NCBI RefSeq assembly: GCF_030695525.1
Contig: NZ_JAUYSS010000046.1
Coordinates: forward strand, 1 to 64,000
DNA length: 64,000 nt
Direction: 5' to 3'
Origin: Daejeonella sp.
Lineage (GTDB): Bacteria; Bacteroidota; Bacteroidia; Sphingobacteriales; Sphingobacteriaceae
The notes beneath the pieces are model-generated. The model did not search any database. It was given only the letters and a program-made list of their open reading frames with translations, and was not told the DNA's origin. Position 1 is the stretch's first letter; each line of letters starts with the position of its first letter. The position numbers and the translations under genes are program-made. Positions 17,475 to 26,301 of the stretch are shown one piece after another.

Positions 17475-18617
17475 TCAGGAAACCTTTCCATCTGCATAAA
17501 GGTTATTTGTGGTATACGTTTTTTCCTCAGCCCTTACCGCTGATGCCGCATCTTTATGGGTCGGCATCCAGTTATGGTGCACATCACATTTGTCCTGCGG
17601 AACTCCCCGGATAACTACCGCTCTTTGTGGCCCCAAAAAGGTATTGTTGTACATTTCCATGGTTGTACCGGCGATTGTTGTATTGTCTTTACGATCGCGG
17701 CCTCCGTGCATATCAAAGTTATGGCTGAGCGAAATTCCTAATTCCACATTATGACGTGCAATATACCCACAGCCAGGCCTGCCTGTTCCGGCTAATGAAT
17801 GACGGTTCTCATTGAACTGATTGAACTCAATCAGCGAGCTGGCTTCATCATGACTTACACCATAACCAAGTCCGTTATACTGGCATTTATGAATCAGATT
17901 ATGATGAATATGACTTCCTGTGCCTTTTTGTAAACTGACACCTGCATTGGCGAAAGCCGAAATCTCACAATTATCTATCTCCAGGTTTCCAAATTTGGTG
18001 ATGATTCCTCTTGAAGTAGGAAATTTATAGTAATAGGTATGACCCGGGCCTCCCGGACCAAAAGATCTTTTATGATGGTCGAGGTAACGTTTTGAATTTG
18101 GTCCCTGCAGCCTGATACCGCTAAGCCGTACACCCGGACCTTCAATAGAGATCATTCCCGGGGTATCCAGACTATCACTTGTAATTTGTGCACCTGCTGA
18201 ACCATTATGTCCTCTGTCGCTCGCCAGAGTTACTCCGCCGGGGATTTTTAGCATGATTTTATCAATATAAATGAAGGTCGTCATGTCGATAATCAAATCG
18301 CCAGGAATAAAAACAACCTGCCCTGATTTTACTTTGCCAAGGGCATCAATCAGTGATTCGAGGCTGTCGACAGTGTAATCGCCACTTGTAATGATTTTTG
18401 TATACCCTTTACCACCACCAATAGGTCCGCCTTCATCTGCCTTAGCCCCGTAAATAGCATTGCCTATTTTTTTCCAGGTAGGTTTTTCTTTTTTGGCATA
18501 CTCCGGAGCTGAATTTATATCATTTGCGATTGCCGGAGTAATTGAGCTGAATGCAGCCAGCGAGCCTAATGATGCCGCAGTTACAAATTGTCTTCTGTTA
18601 AAATTTTTTATTCCCAT
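17475..18617 (-). CDS. Secreted right-handed beta-helix (pectate lyase-like) protein
   Basis: The 380-residue protein has a Tat-like leader (NRRQFVTAASLGSLAAFSS) and then a parallel beta-helix. Repeated coils are visible as GIITKFGNLEIDNCEIS, GVSLQKGTGSHIHHNLIHKC, LIEFNQFNEN and YIARHNVELGISLSHNFDMHGGRDR. The last segments resemble pectate lyase family 1 folds, with Asp/His clusters that could bind calcium. Polysaccharide-lyase activity is an inference from fold and from the heparinase neighbour 3 bases upstream, with which it is almost certainly co-transcribed. Confidence 0.75.
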   Translation of the reverse strand: MGIKNFNRRQFVTAASLGSLAAFSSITPAIANDINSAPEYAKKEKPTWKKIGNAIYGAKADEGGPIGGGKGYTKIITSGDYTVDSLESLIDALGKVKSGQVVFIPGDLIIDMTTFIYIDKIMLKIPGGVTLASDRGHNGSAGAQITSDSLDTPGMISIEGPGVRLSGIRLQGPNSKRYLDHHKRSFGPGGPGHTYYYKFPTSRGIITKFGNLEIDNCEISAFANAGVSLQKGTGSHIHHNLIHKCQYNGLGYGVSHDEASSLIEFNQFNENRHSLAGTGRPGCGYIARHNVELGISLSHNFDMHGGRDRKDNTTIAGTTMEMYNNTFLGPQRAVVIRGVPQDKCDVHHNWMPTHKDAASAVRAEEKTYTTNNLYADGKVS

Positions 18618-18620
18618 GTT

Positions 18621-21600
18621 TTATTTTTTAGATAACCATTCTGTATGTGTAGGAATGCTGAATGCAGCCCCTTCTTCAAATTCGTAGATATAATTGCTAT
18701 AGGGATCTCTCGGATCCGCTGATGGATTTTTCTTTAATCCCATTGCAAAAGTGATTGGCCCACAATCTATTCTGGTATATTTCCCTTCTCTTTTCACACT
18801 TTTAATCGTGTAAGTAGCATCTCTTTCTCCTGCAGTGGATATAATTAGTTGTTCACCGATCAAACTGCCGTTTTCAGGAAGAAGCTGATCGACCAGCACC
18901 CAGCCACTTCCCGAAGGATTTTTATTCATTTTAACGATCTTGCCTTTTATTTGTCCTTCGGATTTCAGATTCAATTCCCCATAACTTAATGCACGCCCAT
19001 TTATAAGTACAGCCTTGCTTAGCTGATTATTTTGCATCCTTACATAGCCAATATTTCCATTCATAGAGATATTATTTGGTAGTTTCATCAGTTTGTCTGA
19101 ATCCGGATTATATAAAACATGATCAATACTGCCATTGGTATGTTCTATTTGCAATGCGATCTGTGATTCATCGCCATTGTCGATGCGTTTCACAGATTTA
19201 ATGAAAGGATTTAGACGATAAGGTTCGAATACTGAGATGAAAGTACTGTTGAGATTCTCACCTTTTCTATGCATCAACACATAACCCAATTTTTTTGGAT
19301 TCCCGGCTTTGTTCTGCGGGGGATCCCCATCCGCAAGGGCAACATCATTTGCCTGACTAAGGGCATGCATTCTTAAATGTATGTTATCATCTGCTTTCGT
19401 ACCGCGATAGCCGGTTTCAGTTTTCCAGTCGATCATGAACACTGAGGCAGGATTTGGATCTCTTTTTACGTTGTAAAAAAATGAATAACCCTGCGGAAAA
19501 CCGTTGGCAGCAATTCCTTTCTCAATATTTTCTCCGGCATAGGTTCCTGCTTTTTGGGCCGTTAACTTCAGTCCTGAAGTGCTAATTTCTCCCGGAGGGC
19601 CGTGAAAACTGTATAAATGGTCCTTTCCGCCATCTACCTTAAAAATATCAATGACATAGGAATTGTTCTCACCAGACCCGGCATCTACGAGAAACATCGT
19701 TCTTTGATAGGTTTTTGTCTCAGGATAGGCTTTTTGTCCATCGATTTCGAATACACCGAAACCTTTCAATTGTTTAAATAATCGGGTATGTCCACCCCAG
19801 ATTTCCTTCTGAGGCTTTTCATTCACAAAAACGAGGTTATGCGAAACCGTACTTCCTGTCCAGTCGCGATTGCTTGGAATATTTGTAGCAAATTCAGGAT
19901 ACCCATGATCAGGTGCAAGCCATTTGCCAAAAGCAAAGAGATCAAAATTCATTAGGTCAGGATGCGCGTGCATGATGGTTCTTCCAAAATTATTCGCAAT
20001 AGCAACTCCGCTGTTTCCACTCCCATTTTCCAGTAAGGCTAATCCGAAACCACTCATAAGATATCCACCCTCAGGTCTTGTGCCTGAACGTTCACCTATT
20101 TTTTGTATTTCCCTGCTGATTGCATCCGGATCTTTTGAAAAGATATCCCTGCCAAGTTTATCTGCCGAATTTTTATTGGAGATGTAAGCAGCTTTAGCAA
20201 ATTCAGGATCTTTGGTGAAGATATAACCCTTGGCTATAAACCTGGGATCAGCATATCCATTGCTCACAGTTCCGGTTGAGCCGCTATCACCCATATTTGG
20301 TATGGCTAAACCCAGTGCTGCCATCCTGTAAGCTGCAAGAAATGTGGTATTGAATTGAGGGAATTCTTTAATTATATTGTGCTTAGTATATGCCGGATAA
20401 CCCTGAAGGCGTTCAGCAACCTGAGTAATCAGACGGCCCCACATCAGCGTATAACCCGGCGCACCTTCATTGGAGGTGCCATCCCTGTCGAAAGTGGAAA
20501 TCATCAGGCCGGGGATATTTCCGCCATCCGCTGCAAAGATCCAGTCGATCCATAAATTACTTTCGGGTTGCGAATCGAGAGCAATTGCGCAGGTTGCAAG
20601 GGTTAATTGATGCATTCCCTGATTACCTCTTATTTGCGTTGAGAGAACAGCTTTGTAAGCGGTTCGCAAAAGCCCGTCATCTATATTTTGCATTAACAAA
20701 GCCCGGGTTCCTTTTGTTCCAATTTTGTATTTTTCGGATTGTTTTTTCAGGAAGCTGTATAATTCACTATTGTCAACTGTACCGCTTATAATTTTATCAT
20801 ACGAATCAGCAAAAGATGTGATGATTTGGGTTTCCCAGATCGATCCATGTATTTTGCCCATATTGCGCCCTCCGTCAGAATGATACCATCCCTTGTCGGC
20901 ATAAGGTTTCCAGTCCATCTCCGGATAAACATCTGCAATACGGTCTAAAATGATTGCAGCTTTGCGTGCATACATTTTATCGCCTGTATATAAATAAGCT
21001 TCAGCTAAATCCGCCAGCCCTTTGCTGATGTAATCCCATTTCTTCCAGACGAAGTAGCCAATAAAGCGATGGGCCCGGCCGTTCTGGTCAATGAATCCAT
21101 ATCCATCATCAACTCCATACTTATGCAGCGGATCGGATGGGTTAGGATGGGCTGTATTGAATAGCAGGCTTTTGTCGCCTTTTGTTACATCAAACTGACC
21201 CCGTTCATCTAATGCACTCGCATAAAATTTACCGAAATCATTGCTTGGGAATACGCTTTTGCAGGATGGACAAGTTAATTTCCATGGTTTATCTTCAAAT
21301 TCGGGCTCATAGGGGTAATTGCCGAATTTAAGTACATCCAGACCGCATTTTAAACAACCTAAAACTTTAGGGCCTTTCGCCAGGCGGTCGAGTGTAACAT
21401 CAATAACGCGCGGAGTATTCTGTCCGGGAACCAAAGACCATATATCATCATCACTTTTATTGGCAAAGTTTTTCGCATTATTAATTACAGACTTTTTCAA
21501 TTCCTTAGCCCAGTCGAATGTATTGCAATTGTTTCTGAGGTTTTGAATCTTTTCCCGGGTGTAGAAACCACCATATTGACGCTGGGCAAAACTGAACTGT

Positions 21601-21653
21601 GAAAGTGCACTGAGTGTCAGAATGGCTAAACAGCAGCGGATTATATGTTTCAT
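18621..21653 (-). CDS. Heparinase II/III family protein
   Basis: The 1010-residue exported protein (signal peptide about 1-24) has an N-terminal alpha/alpha toroid. Its Cys pairs CLKCG and CPSC (about residues 98-130) may hold a structural zinc. The family hallmark lies in the middle (TIMHAHPDLMNFDLFAFG), followed by beta-sandwich domains. Heparinase II/III-type lyases and hydrolases act on uronic-acid-containing polysaccharides such as heparan, alginate or ulvan-like polymers; the substrate is not assignable here. It is the middle gene of propeller - heparinase - beta-helix, with gaps of 38 and 3 bases. The length is above the 650-850 typical of the family, because of extra C-terminal beta domains. 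Confidence 0.85.
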   Translation of the reverse strand: MKHIIRCCLAILTLSALSQFSFAQRQYGGFYTREKIQNLRNNCNTFDWAKELKKSVINNAKNFANKSDDDIWSLVPGQNTPRVIDVTLDRLAKGPKVLGCLKCGLDVLKFGNYPYEPEFEDKPWKLTCPSCKSVFPSNDFGKFYASALDERGQFDVTKGDKSLLFNTAHPNPSDPLHKYGVDDGYGFIDQNGRAHRFIGYFVWKKWDYISKGLADLAEAYLYTGDKMYARKAAIILDRIADVYPEMDWKPYADKGWYHSDGGRNMGKIHGSIWETQIITSFADSYDKIISGTVDNSELYSFLKKQSEKYKIGTKGTRALLMQNIDDGLLRTAYKAVLSTQIRGNQGMHQLTLATCAIALDSQPESNLWIDWIFAADGGNIPGLMISTFDRDGTSNEGAPGYTLMWGRLITQVAERLQGYPAYTKHNIIKEFPQFNTTFLAAYRMAALGLAIPNMGDSGSTGTVSNGYADPRFIAKGYIFTKDPEFAKAAYISNKNSADKLGRDIFSKDPDAISREIQKIGERSGTRPEGGYLMSGFGLALLENGSGNSGVAIANNFGRTIMHAHPDLMNFDLFAFGKWLAPDHGYPEFATNIPSNRDWTGSTVSHNLVFVNEKPQKEIWGGHTRLFKQLKGFGVFEIDGQKAYPETKTYQRTMFLVDAGSGENNSYVIDIFKVDGGKDHLYSFHGPPGEISTSGLKLTAQKAGTYAGENIEKGIAANGFPQGYSFFYNVKRDPNPASVFMIDWKTETGYRGTKADDNIHLRMHALSQANDVALADGDPPQNKAGNPKKLGYVLMHRKGENLNSTFISVFEPYRLNPFIKSVKRIDNGDESQIALQIEHTNGSIDHVLYNPDSDKLMKLPNNISMNGNIGYVRMQNNQLSKAVLINGRALSYGELNLKSEGQIKGKIVKMNKNPSGSGWVLVDQLLPENGSLIGEQLIISTAGERDATYTIKSVKREGKYTRIDCGPITFAMGLKKNPSADPRDPYSNYIYEFEEGAAFSIPTHTEWLSKK

Positions 21654-21691
21654 AGATTGGATAATTGTTTTTTTCTGATGATTTGTAATTA

Positions 21692-23656
21692 TTATAGTTT
21701 ATAACTCATTAAATGTGAGCCTGATACGAAGAATATTCGGCCATGGGCAAAATCCCCTCCTGCTTTTATTGGTCCCGGAGCGGTAGCTATCAGCTTCATT
21801 TCGTAGGTTTTTGGTAAAACCTCAACGATTGCACCTTTCGCAAAGAGGATGTATACTTCGCCCTTTGGCCCGGTAACAAATATCCTCGGACTTTGCTCCG
21901 CAGTTGTAGGTCCGAATTCAGAAAAAATATCTTTCTTATAGACTACCTGTTTATTTGCCGGATCGAAAACGAAGAATTGCCTCTTATCGGTAATCCCGTA
22001 TACCATTCCACCTGGCATCATACGCATCTCACTGTATTCCTGAACTCCCGGAAATACAGCTTGCTGCCATTCAATCTTTTTGCTGGCCATGTCCATGATG
22101 TACATTTGAGCTTCTTTCGCCTTTTTTTCACCACCGCTTCCAGGGGTGGTAGTTGTCCCGGCCAGTAATTTGCCATTTTTTAGAGGTACAAGACTCATAC
22201 TGCTTTGATCCTTCACCACCATGCTGTCAGTTAGAAGTATTCTGTTATTTGTCTGATTGTCATAAAGCAATAATCCACCGCCGGTAGCGCCATATTGCGG
22301 GGTGCCTCCCATGATTATGGTTTTTCCATCGGGGTGTGCAATAATGCGAAATGGGCGGATTAATTCAGGAGAAACTGTAGTAAGATGAAGCGGATTTGAA
22401 CTTTTATCATTCAGTTTTGTTTGTATCCATGGTTTGTACGGATCCCATTCTATCAGATGCCCACCGGAGTAGACCCCAAAATAAACTTTATTGTTCTGGT
22501 TAACCAATGCATTGAACTGCCCTAAAGCATATCGGTTTACCCATTTGTCCTTTTTCAGGTCATAATTAAAGAAACGCATAGGAAATGCAGTACCACCAAC
22601 AATAGTACCGTCAGGCGCAGTGCCAATACCCATTACGATTGCTCCGTCGCTGGTGTAATCAAAGGAGACCTCTTTTGTAGTATTTGTTTTCGGATTTTCT
22701 GTGATGAGGATGCGGTTAACAAGATCAAGATCCTTTAGAACAGTGCCATCAGGAAAATTTCTATGAAACAGACTTTGTGAGCCTGTTATGATTTTTACCG
22801 GTTTCAGGTCATTATATTCACCAATTTTTCTGGCTTCCCCTTTATATAGCTCGTACCACTGATCTTTGATTGATTCTAATGCGCGACCGTAAACTTTGCC
22901 GTTTTCATCCCGATAAACTGCCGCAGTTCCGAGTTTTCGTTCATTTTGAGGAAGAATTCCATTGGCCTTTCCTGTATTTGGGTCGAAAGCAATAATCTGA
23001 CTGGAGGCATTTCCCAATCCAAAATAGATCCAGCCTGCATTATCTGCAACTAGTGATCGCTGATACTGACGCCAGTTCTCTTTGTGTACAAAGCCATAAT
23101 CTTTCAGTTCCCTGTTATTTGGATCAAATGAAACCATTCCGCTATTGGGGTATGTAATTGCCCAGATCTTGCCCTTATCATCTTCTGTCATTGCCATCGC
23201 CATCTGAGGCATAGTTTTTTGGGTGAAGGTAAAAGCCCGTTTAACCGGATCAAATTCAGTAAAGTGATCGCTGAAATGGGTATAGAATTTATTGCTGGTC
23301 GATAATATTGATGAGTAAGGCGTATCCTGTTTAGGATTAAATGGAATAGTAAACTCTTCACTTTTTCCTGTTTCTGCATCGATCATTAATAGGGAGTACC
23401 CTCCGCGATGATCAAAAAGCCATACCAGAACAATATTTTTTCCATTGCCGTCAACCGTGGTAACTACTCCACGATGATTACTGATTGGAGAAGCGACACC
23501 ATGGTCAAAGAAACCATTACCCAAATCCTTTGTAGAGCTTTCTACTGTAAAACCTGTTTTGTCGGGTAGCGGTATAACCCTGACCTGCTTTTGGGAGAAA
23601 GACTCAAGCCCAAGGGTCACAAAGATAAAAAGCAAAGAGCTGAATTTTGTTCTCAT
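21692..23656 (-). CDS. Exported beta-propeller protein of unknown function
   Basis: The 654-residue protein has a signal peptide (about 1-21). Recurring blade-like units follow, such as NGKNIVLVWLFDHRGG, DKGKIWAITYPNSGMVSFDP, DNAGWIYFGLGNASSQIIAFDP, TNNRILLTDS and GMVYGITDKRQFFVFDP. These suggest a seven- or more-bladed propeller related to streptogramin-lyase/NHL-like or PQQ-like proteins. No catalytic set is recognisable. It heads the operon with the heparinase and beta-helix genes and carries GGGTACGTA just upstream of its start, so a glycan-binding or lyase-accessory role is plausible. Confidence 0.65.
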   Translation of the reverse strand: MRTKFSSLLFIFVTLGLESFSQKQVRVIPLPDKTGFTVESSTKDLGNGFFDHGVASPISNHRGVVTTVDGNGKNIVLVWLFDHRGGYSLLMIDAETGKSEEFTIPFNPKQDTPYSSILSTSNKFYTHFSDHFTEFDPVKRAFTFTQKTMPQMAMAMTEDDKGKIWAITYPNSGMVSFDPNNRELKDYGFVHKENWRQYQRSLVADNAGWIYFGLGNASSQIIAFDPNTGKANGILPQNERKLGTAAVYRDENGKVYGRALESIKDQWYELYKGEARKIGEYNDLKPVKIITGSQSLFHRNFPDGTVLKDLDLVNRILITENPKTNTTKEVSFDYTSDGAIVMGIGTAPDGTIVGGTAFPMRFFNYDLKKDKWVNRYALGQFNALVNQNNKVYFGVYSGGHLIEWDPYKPWIQTKLNDKSSNPLHLTTVSPELIRPFRIIAHPDGKTIIMGGTPQYGATGGGLLLYDNQTNNRILLTDSMVVKDQSSMSLVPLKNGKLLAGTTTTPGSGGEKKAKEAQMYIMDMASKKIEWQQAVFPGVQEYSEMRMMPGGMVYGITDKRQFFVFDPANKQVVYKKDIFSEFGPTTAEQSPRIFVTGPKGEVYILFAKGAIVEVLPKTYEMKLIATAPGPIKAGGDFAHGRIFFVSGSHLMSYKL

Positions 23657-23668
23657 AGATAGATTGTG

Positions 23669-23677
23669 TACGTACCC
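23669..23677 (-). promoter_or_regulatory. Candidate operator GGGTACGTA (minus strand)
   Basis: Read on the minus strand, GGGTACGTA lies 12 bases before the propeller ATG and overlaps the 8-base palindrome GTACGTAC. It is an exact match to the motif at 15664-15672. Confidence 0.4.
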
Positions 23678-23928
23678 ATAAATATAAAGTAATTTAATTC
23701 ATATCAAAAAATGAAAGACATTATTTGTTTTGTAAGGATTTTACTGGATTTAATCTCATGATTTTTATCTATCAGTCTATAATGCTTTAATCGGATATTT
23801 TTCCCTGATTTTCACATGAATACGCTTATTGATTGAAATATTTTTTCTAATAGCGATAATTTTTTAAAACTATTTTCTGAGAACGGAGTATAAATACCCT
23901 GTAACTATTATTAAACAAAACACCAATC

Positions 23929-24933
23929 ATGAAAAAGCTAATATATTTGGGTCTTTCTTTTTTATTGATTCTGTCTTCCTGTAAGAAAGTTGAGACTGAC
24001 CTTTTAATAGATGCCATAAAGAATGGGCATGGAAAGAAAGTAAAAGTTTGTCATCAGGCTGGGAAAGGCAAAATAACTGTGATTGAAATAAAAGTGAGTG
24101 CACTGGAAGCGCATTTGGCTCATGGTGATTTTGTGCTGGATGCTGATGGTGATGGTTTTACAGCTGTTGGAGCTTGTTACGGCTCAAAGGATGATTGTGA
24201 TGATAATGATGCAACAATCTATCCCGGAGCTGCTGAAATTTGCGGTGATGAGAAAGACAATAACTGCAATGGAATTATTGATGAAAATTGCGGTCCCGAT
24301 TTCGTCATATTTAATATTCGAAATAATGCGGGTACGATTGTTGCGCCCTGGGATTCGGATGTTCTCCTGACTGAAAATGCTGCAGGAGATGGCTTTTTAT
24401 ACAGCACTCCGCGCGCCGGACAAAAAGTAGGCTATGGTACAGATTTTTTTGACGGGCAGAAACTTAAGACAATTCAAGATGTGAACTGGACTTTGCTATC
24501 AGGAAATTCGGGCATTGTGCCTTATCTGAATATATGGGTAACCGATGGATTAGGAAATTATGCTGTCATATCTTCTGAAAACAATTATGTCGGAACTAAT
24601 TTTGGCACACGTACGGAATGGAAGATTTTCGAATACGGCCCTTCAAAAACTAATTTTGACTGGTTATTTGACAGCGGTATCGGTGCAAGGGACGGAGCGC
24701 AATATTTAACCTTGAATGGTAGCCGGATTAATTTGTCTCAATTGAGTGACCGTATTGTGATTGGTGATCCTGGCAATTATCCTGCTACAAATGTTGGGAC
24801 AGGAGCGCCACGCGGGGGCTATGGTTTCAATTTGATATGGGGTGATACACAAGCAAATTTTGTTTTGAAAAGCGGGCAGATTGGAGGTTTGACAATTACA
24901 GCCTCCGGTGTGACACATACCGTACAGAACTAA
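23929..24933 (+). CDS. Lipoprotein with MopE-like metal-binding motif
   Basis: The 334-residue lipoprotein has its lipobox Cys at residue 18 (LILSSC). Residues about 65-123 form a MopE-type putative metal-binding segment: DADGDGFT, then DDCDDND, YPGAAEICGD and DNNCNGIIDENC, rich in Asp and paired Cys. MopE of methanotrophs binds copper through kynurenine; the Asp-rich repeat can equally bind calcium as in thrombospondin type 3 repeats. The C-terminal 200 residues are beta-rich and unassigned. It stands alone, with a strong terminator at 24971-25016. Surface exposure is likely. Confidence 0.7.
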   Translation: MKKLIYLGLSFLLILSSCKKVETDLLIDAIKNGHGKKVKVCHQAGKGKITVIEIKVSALEAHLAHGDFVLDADGDGFTAVGACYGSKDDCDDNDATIYPGAAEICGDEKDNNCNGIIDENCGPDFVIFNIRNNAGTIVAPWDSDVLLTENAAGDGFLYSTPRAGQKVGYGTDFFDGQKLKTIQDVNWTLLSGNSGIVPYLNIWVTDGLGNYAVISSENNYVGTNFGTRTEWKIFEYGPSKTNFDWLFDSGIGARDGAQYLTLNGSRINLSQLSDRIVIGDPGNYPATNVGTGAPRGGYGFNLIWGDTQANFVLKSGQIGGLTITASGVTHTVQN

Positions 24934-24970
24934 GGTTTATGATCTCCGGGAATTTCTTCCGGAGAATATT

Positions 24971-25016
24971 AAAAAAGGGGAGAATCTGTTCTATGCAGAT
25001 TTCTCCCCTTTTTTTT
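24971..25016 (+). terminator. Strong intrinsic terminator
   Basis: The left arm AAAGGGGAGAATCTG pairs with the right arm CAGATTTCTCCCCTTT (one-base bulge), around a TTCTATG loop, followed by an uninterrupted T-run. It ends the MopE-like lipoprotein transcript only about 30 bases before the next gene starts. Confidence 0.9.
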
Positions 25017-25018
25017 AA

Positions 25019-25026
25019 TATTTTTG
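25019..25026 (+). promoter_or_regulatory. Candidate -7 element TATTTTTG
   Basis: TATTTTTG fits the Bacteroidota -7 consensus TAnnTTTG exactly and lies 21 bases before the lactonase ATG, directly behind the terminator T-run. No good TTTG -33 element is visible at the usual distance because the terminator stem occupies that place. Confidence 0.35.
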
Positions 25027-25047
25027 AAACCAACAAAAAAAATAATT

Positions 25048-26169
25048 ATGCCTACAACAAAGATTACCCTACTTTTTGCTTTAGTGCTTTTTACTTCAAG
25101 CTTAATGGCTCAGAGTACAAAATACCACTTACTAATTGGTACCTATACTTCTCCGGGGAAAAGTGAAGGAATCTATGTGTATGAATTTGACAGTCAGAAT
25201 GGTTCTATGACTTATAAGTCGAAGGCATTAATAGAAAGCCCTTCCTATTTTGCTTTGACAAAGGACAGGAAATTTGTATATGCTGTAACAGAAGGAAGAG
25301 GAAGTAAAATTAGTTCCTTTGCATTTGATGCCCAAACCGGGGAATTGAAATATTTAAACAGTCAGCCTTCAGGCAGCAACGGGCCGACTTATATATCTGT
25401 TGATGCGAAAGGGAAATATGTATTTGCCGCCAATTATGGGGGAGGGTCTATCACAGCATTGCCAGTGGAGGCTGATGGTACTCTGGGGGCGGATATTCAG
25501 GATATTAAGCATGAAGGAGGCAGTATTGCAAGGAAAAAGCCATTTGTTCATTCAGCGGTAGTATCTCCGGATAACAAATTTGTTTTAACTGCAGATCTGG
25601 GGACTGATAAGATTAATATTTACAGGTTCCGTGCCAAAAGCAGGCCTGCGGCATTATCAGAAGCAGCTCAGCCATTTGTTACGCTGGATCCTGGCGCGGG
25701 CCCCCGACACCTAAGTTTTCATCCTAATAAAAAATTTCTCTATTCAGTTACAGAAATTAACTCCAAAGTATATGCCTTTCAATATAAAAAGGGAAATCTA
25801 AACCAGATTCAATCTGTTTCTATGGTACCTGAAGGGTTTACCGGGCCGGGGCATGGTGCAGACATTCATGTTTCTGCCGATGGGAAGTTTCTCTATGCAA
25901 GTACCAGAAGTACTCTGAATGAAATAGCTATCTTTTCAATTGATCAGAAAACAGGAATGCTTAGTCTGATTGATAGGCAACCTTCAATGGGTAGAAGTTC
26001 CCGCACATTTGATATTGACCCGAGTGGCAACTGGCTTCTCTCTACAGGTCAGGCAAGTAATGAAATCATTGTATTTAAGCGTGATCAGGAAACAGGGAAA
26101 CTAAGTCCCACAGGTGAAAAATTGCAAATTGACAAACCATCTCTGGTCAAGTTTGTGCCGATTGATTAA
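25048..26169 (+). CDS. 6-phosphogluconolactonase-type lactonase (YbhE family)
   Basis: The frame is open from a TTG at 25024, but the ATG at 25048 is preferred because it gives a standard signal peptide (MPTTKITLLFALVLFTSSLMAQ) and 373 residues. The rest is the seven-bladed lactonase propeller (PF10282): LIGTYTSPGKSEGIYVYEFD, NGPTYISVDAKGKYVFAANYGGG, VVSPDNKFVLTADLGTD, GPRHLSFHPNKKFLYSVTE and a C-terminal SLVKFVP. In E. coli the family member Pgl hydrolyses 6-phosphogluconolactone in the cytoplasm; an exported copy like this one more likely acts on periplasmic sugar lactones, perhaps from the PQQ dehydrogenase. No pentose phosphate genes are near. Confidence 0.85.
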   Translation: MPTTKITLLFALVLFTSSLMAQSTKYHLLIGTYTSPGKSEGIYVYEFDSQNGSMTYKSKALIESPSYFALTKDRKFVYAVTEGRGSKISSFAFDAQTGELKYLNSQPSGSNGPTYISVDAKGKYVFAANYGGGSITALPVEADGTLGADIQDIKHEGGSIARKKPFVHSAVVSPDNKFVLTADLGTDKINIYRFRAKSRPAALSEAAQPFVTLDPGAGPRHLSFHPNKKFLYSVTEINSKVYAFQYKKGNLNQIQSVSMVPEGFTGPGHGADIHVSADGKFLYASTRSTLNEIAIFSIDQKTGMLSLIDRQPSMGRSSRTFDIDPSGNWLLSTGQASNEIIVFKRDQETGKLSPTGEKLQIDKPSLVKFVPID

Positions 26170-26301
26170 GCAGATTTATTTTGTTGATCTCAATTTTAAA
26201 CTAACTGAATTTTTAAATGTCCAACATCAAATCAAAAGTTTACGTAGTTTTAAAAGCGGATTTTTTCTGATTAATCATCTTCATAGAATTTTAAAATAAC
26301 T

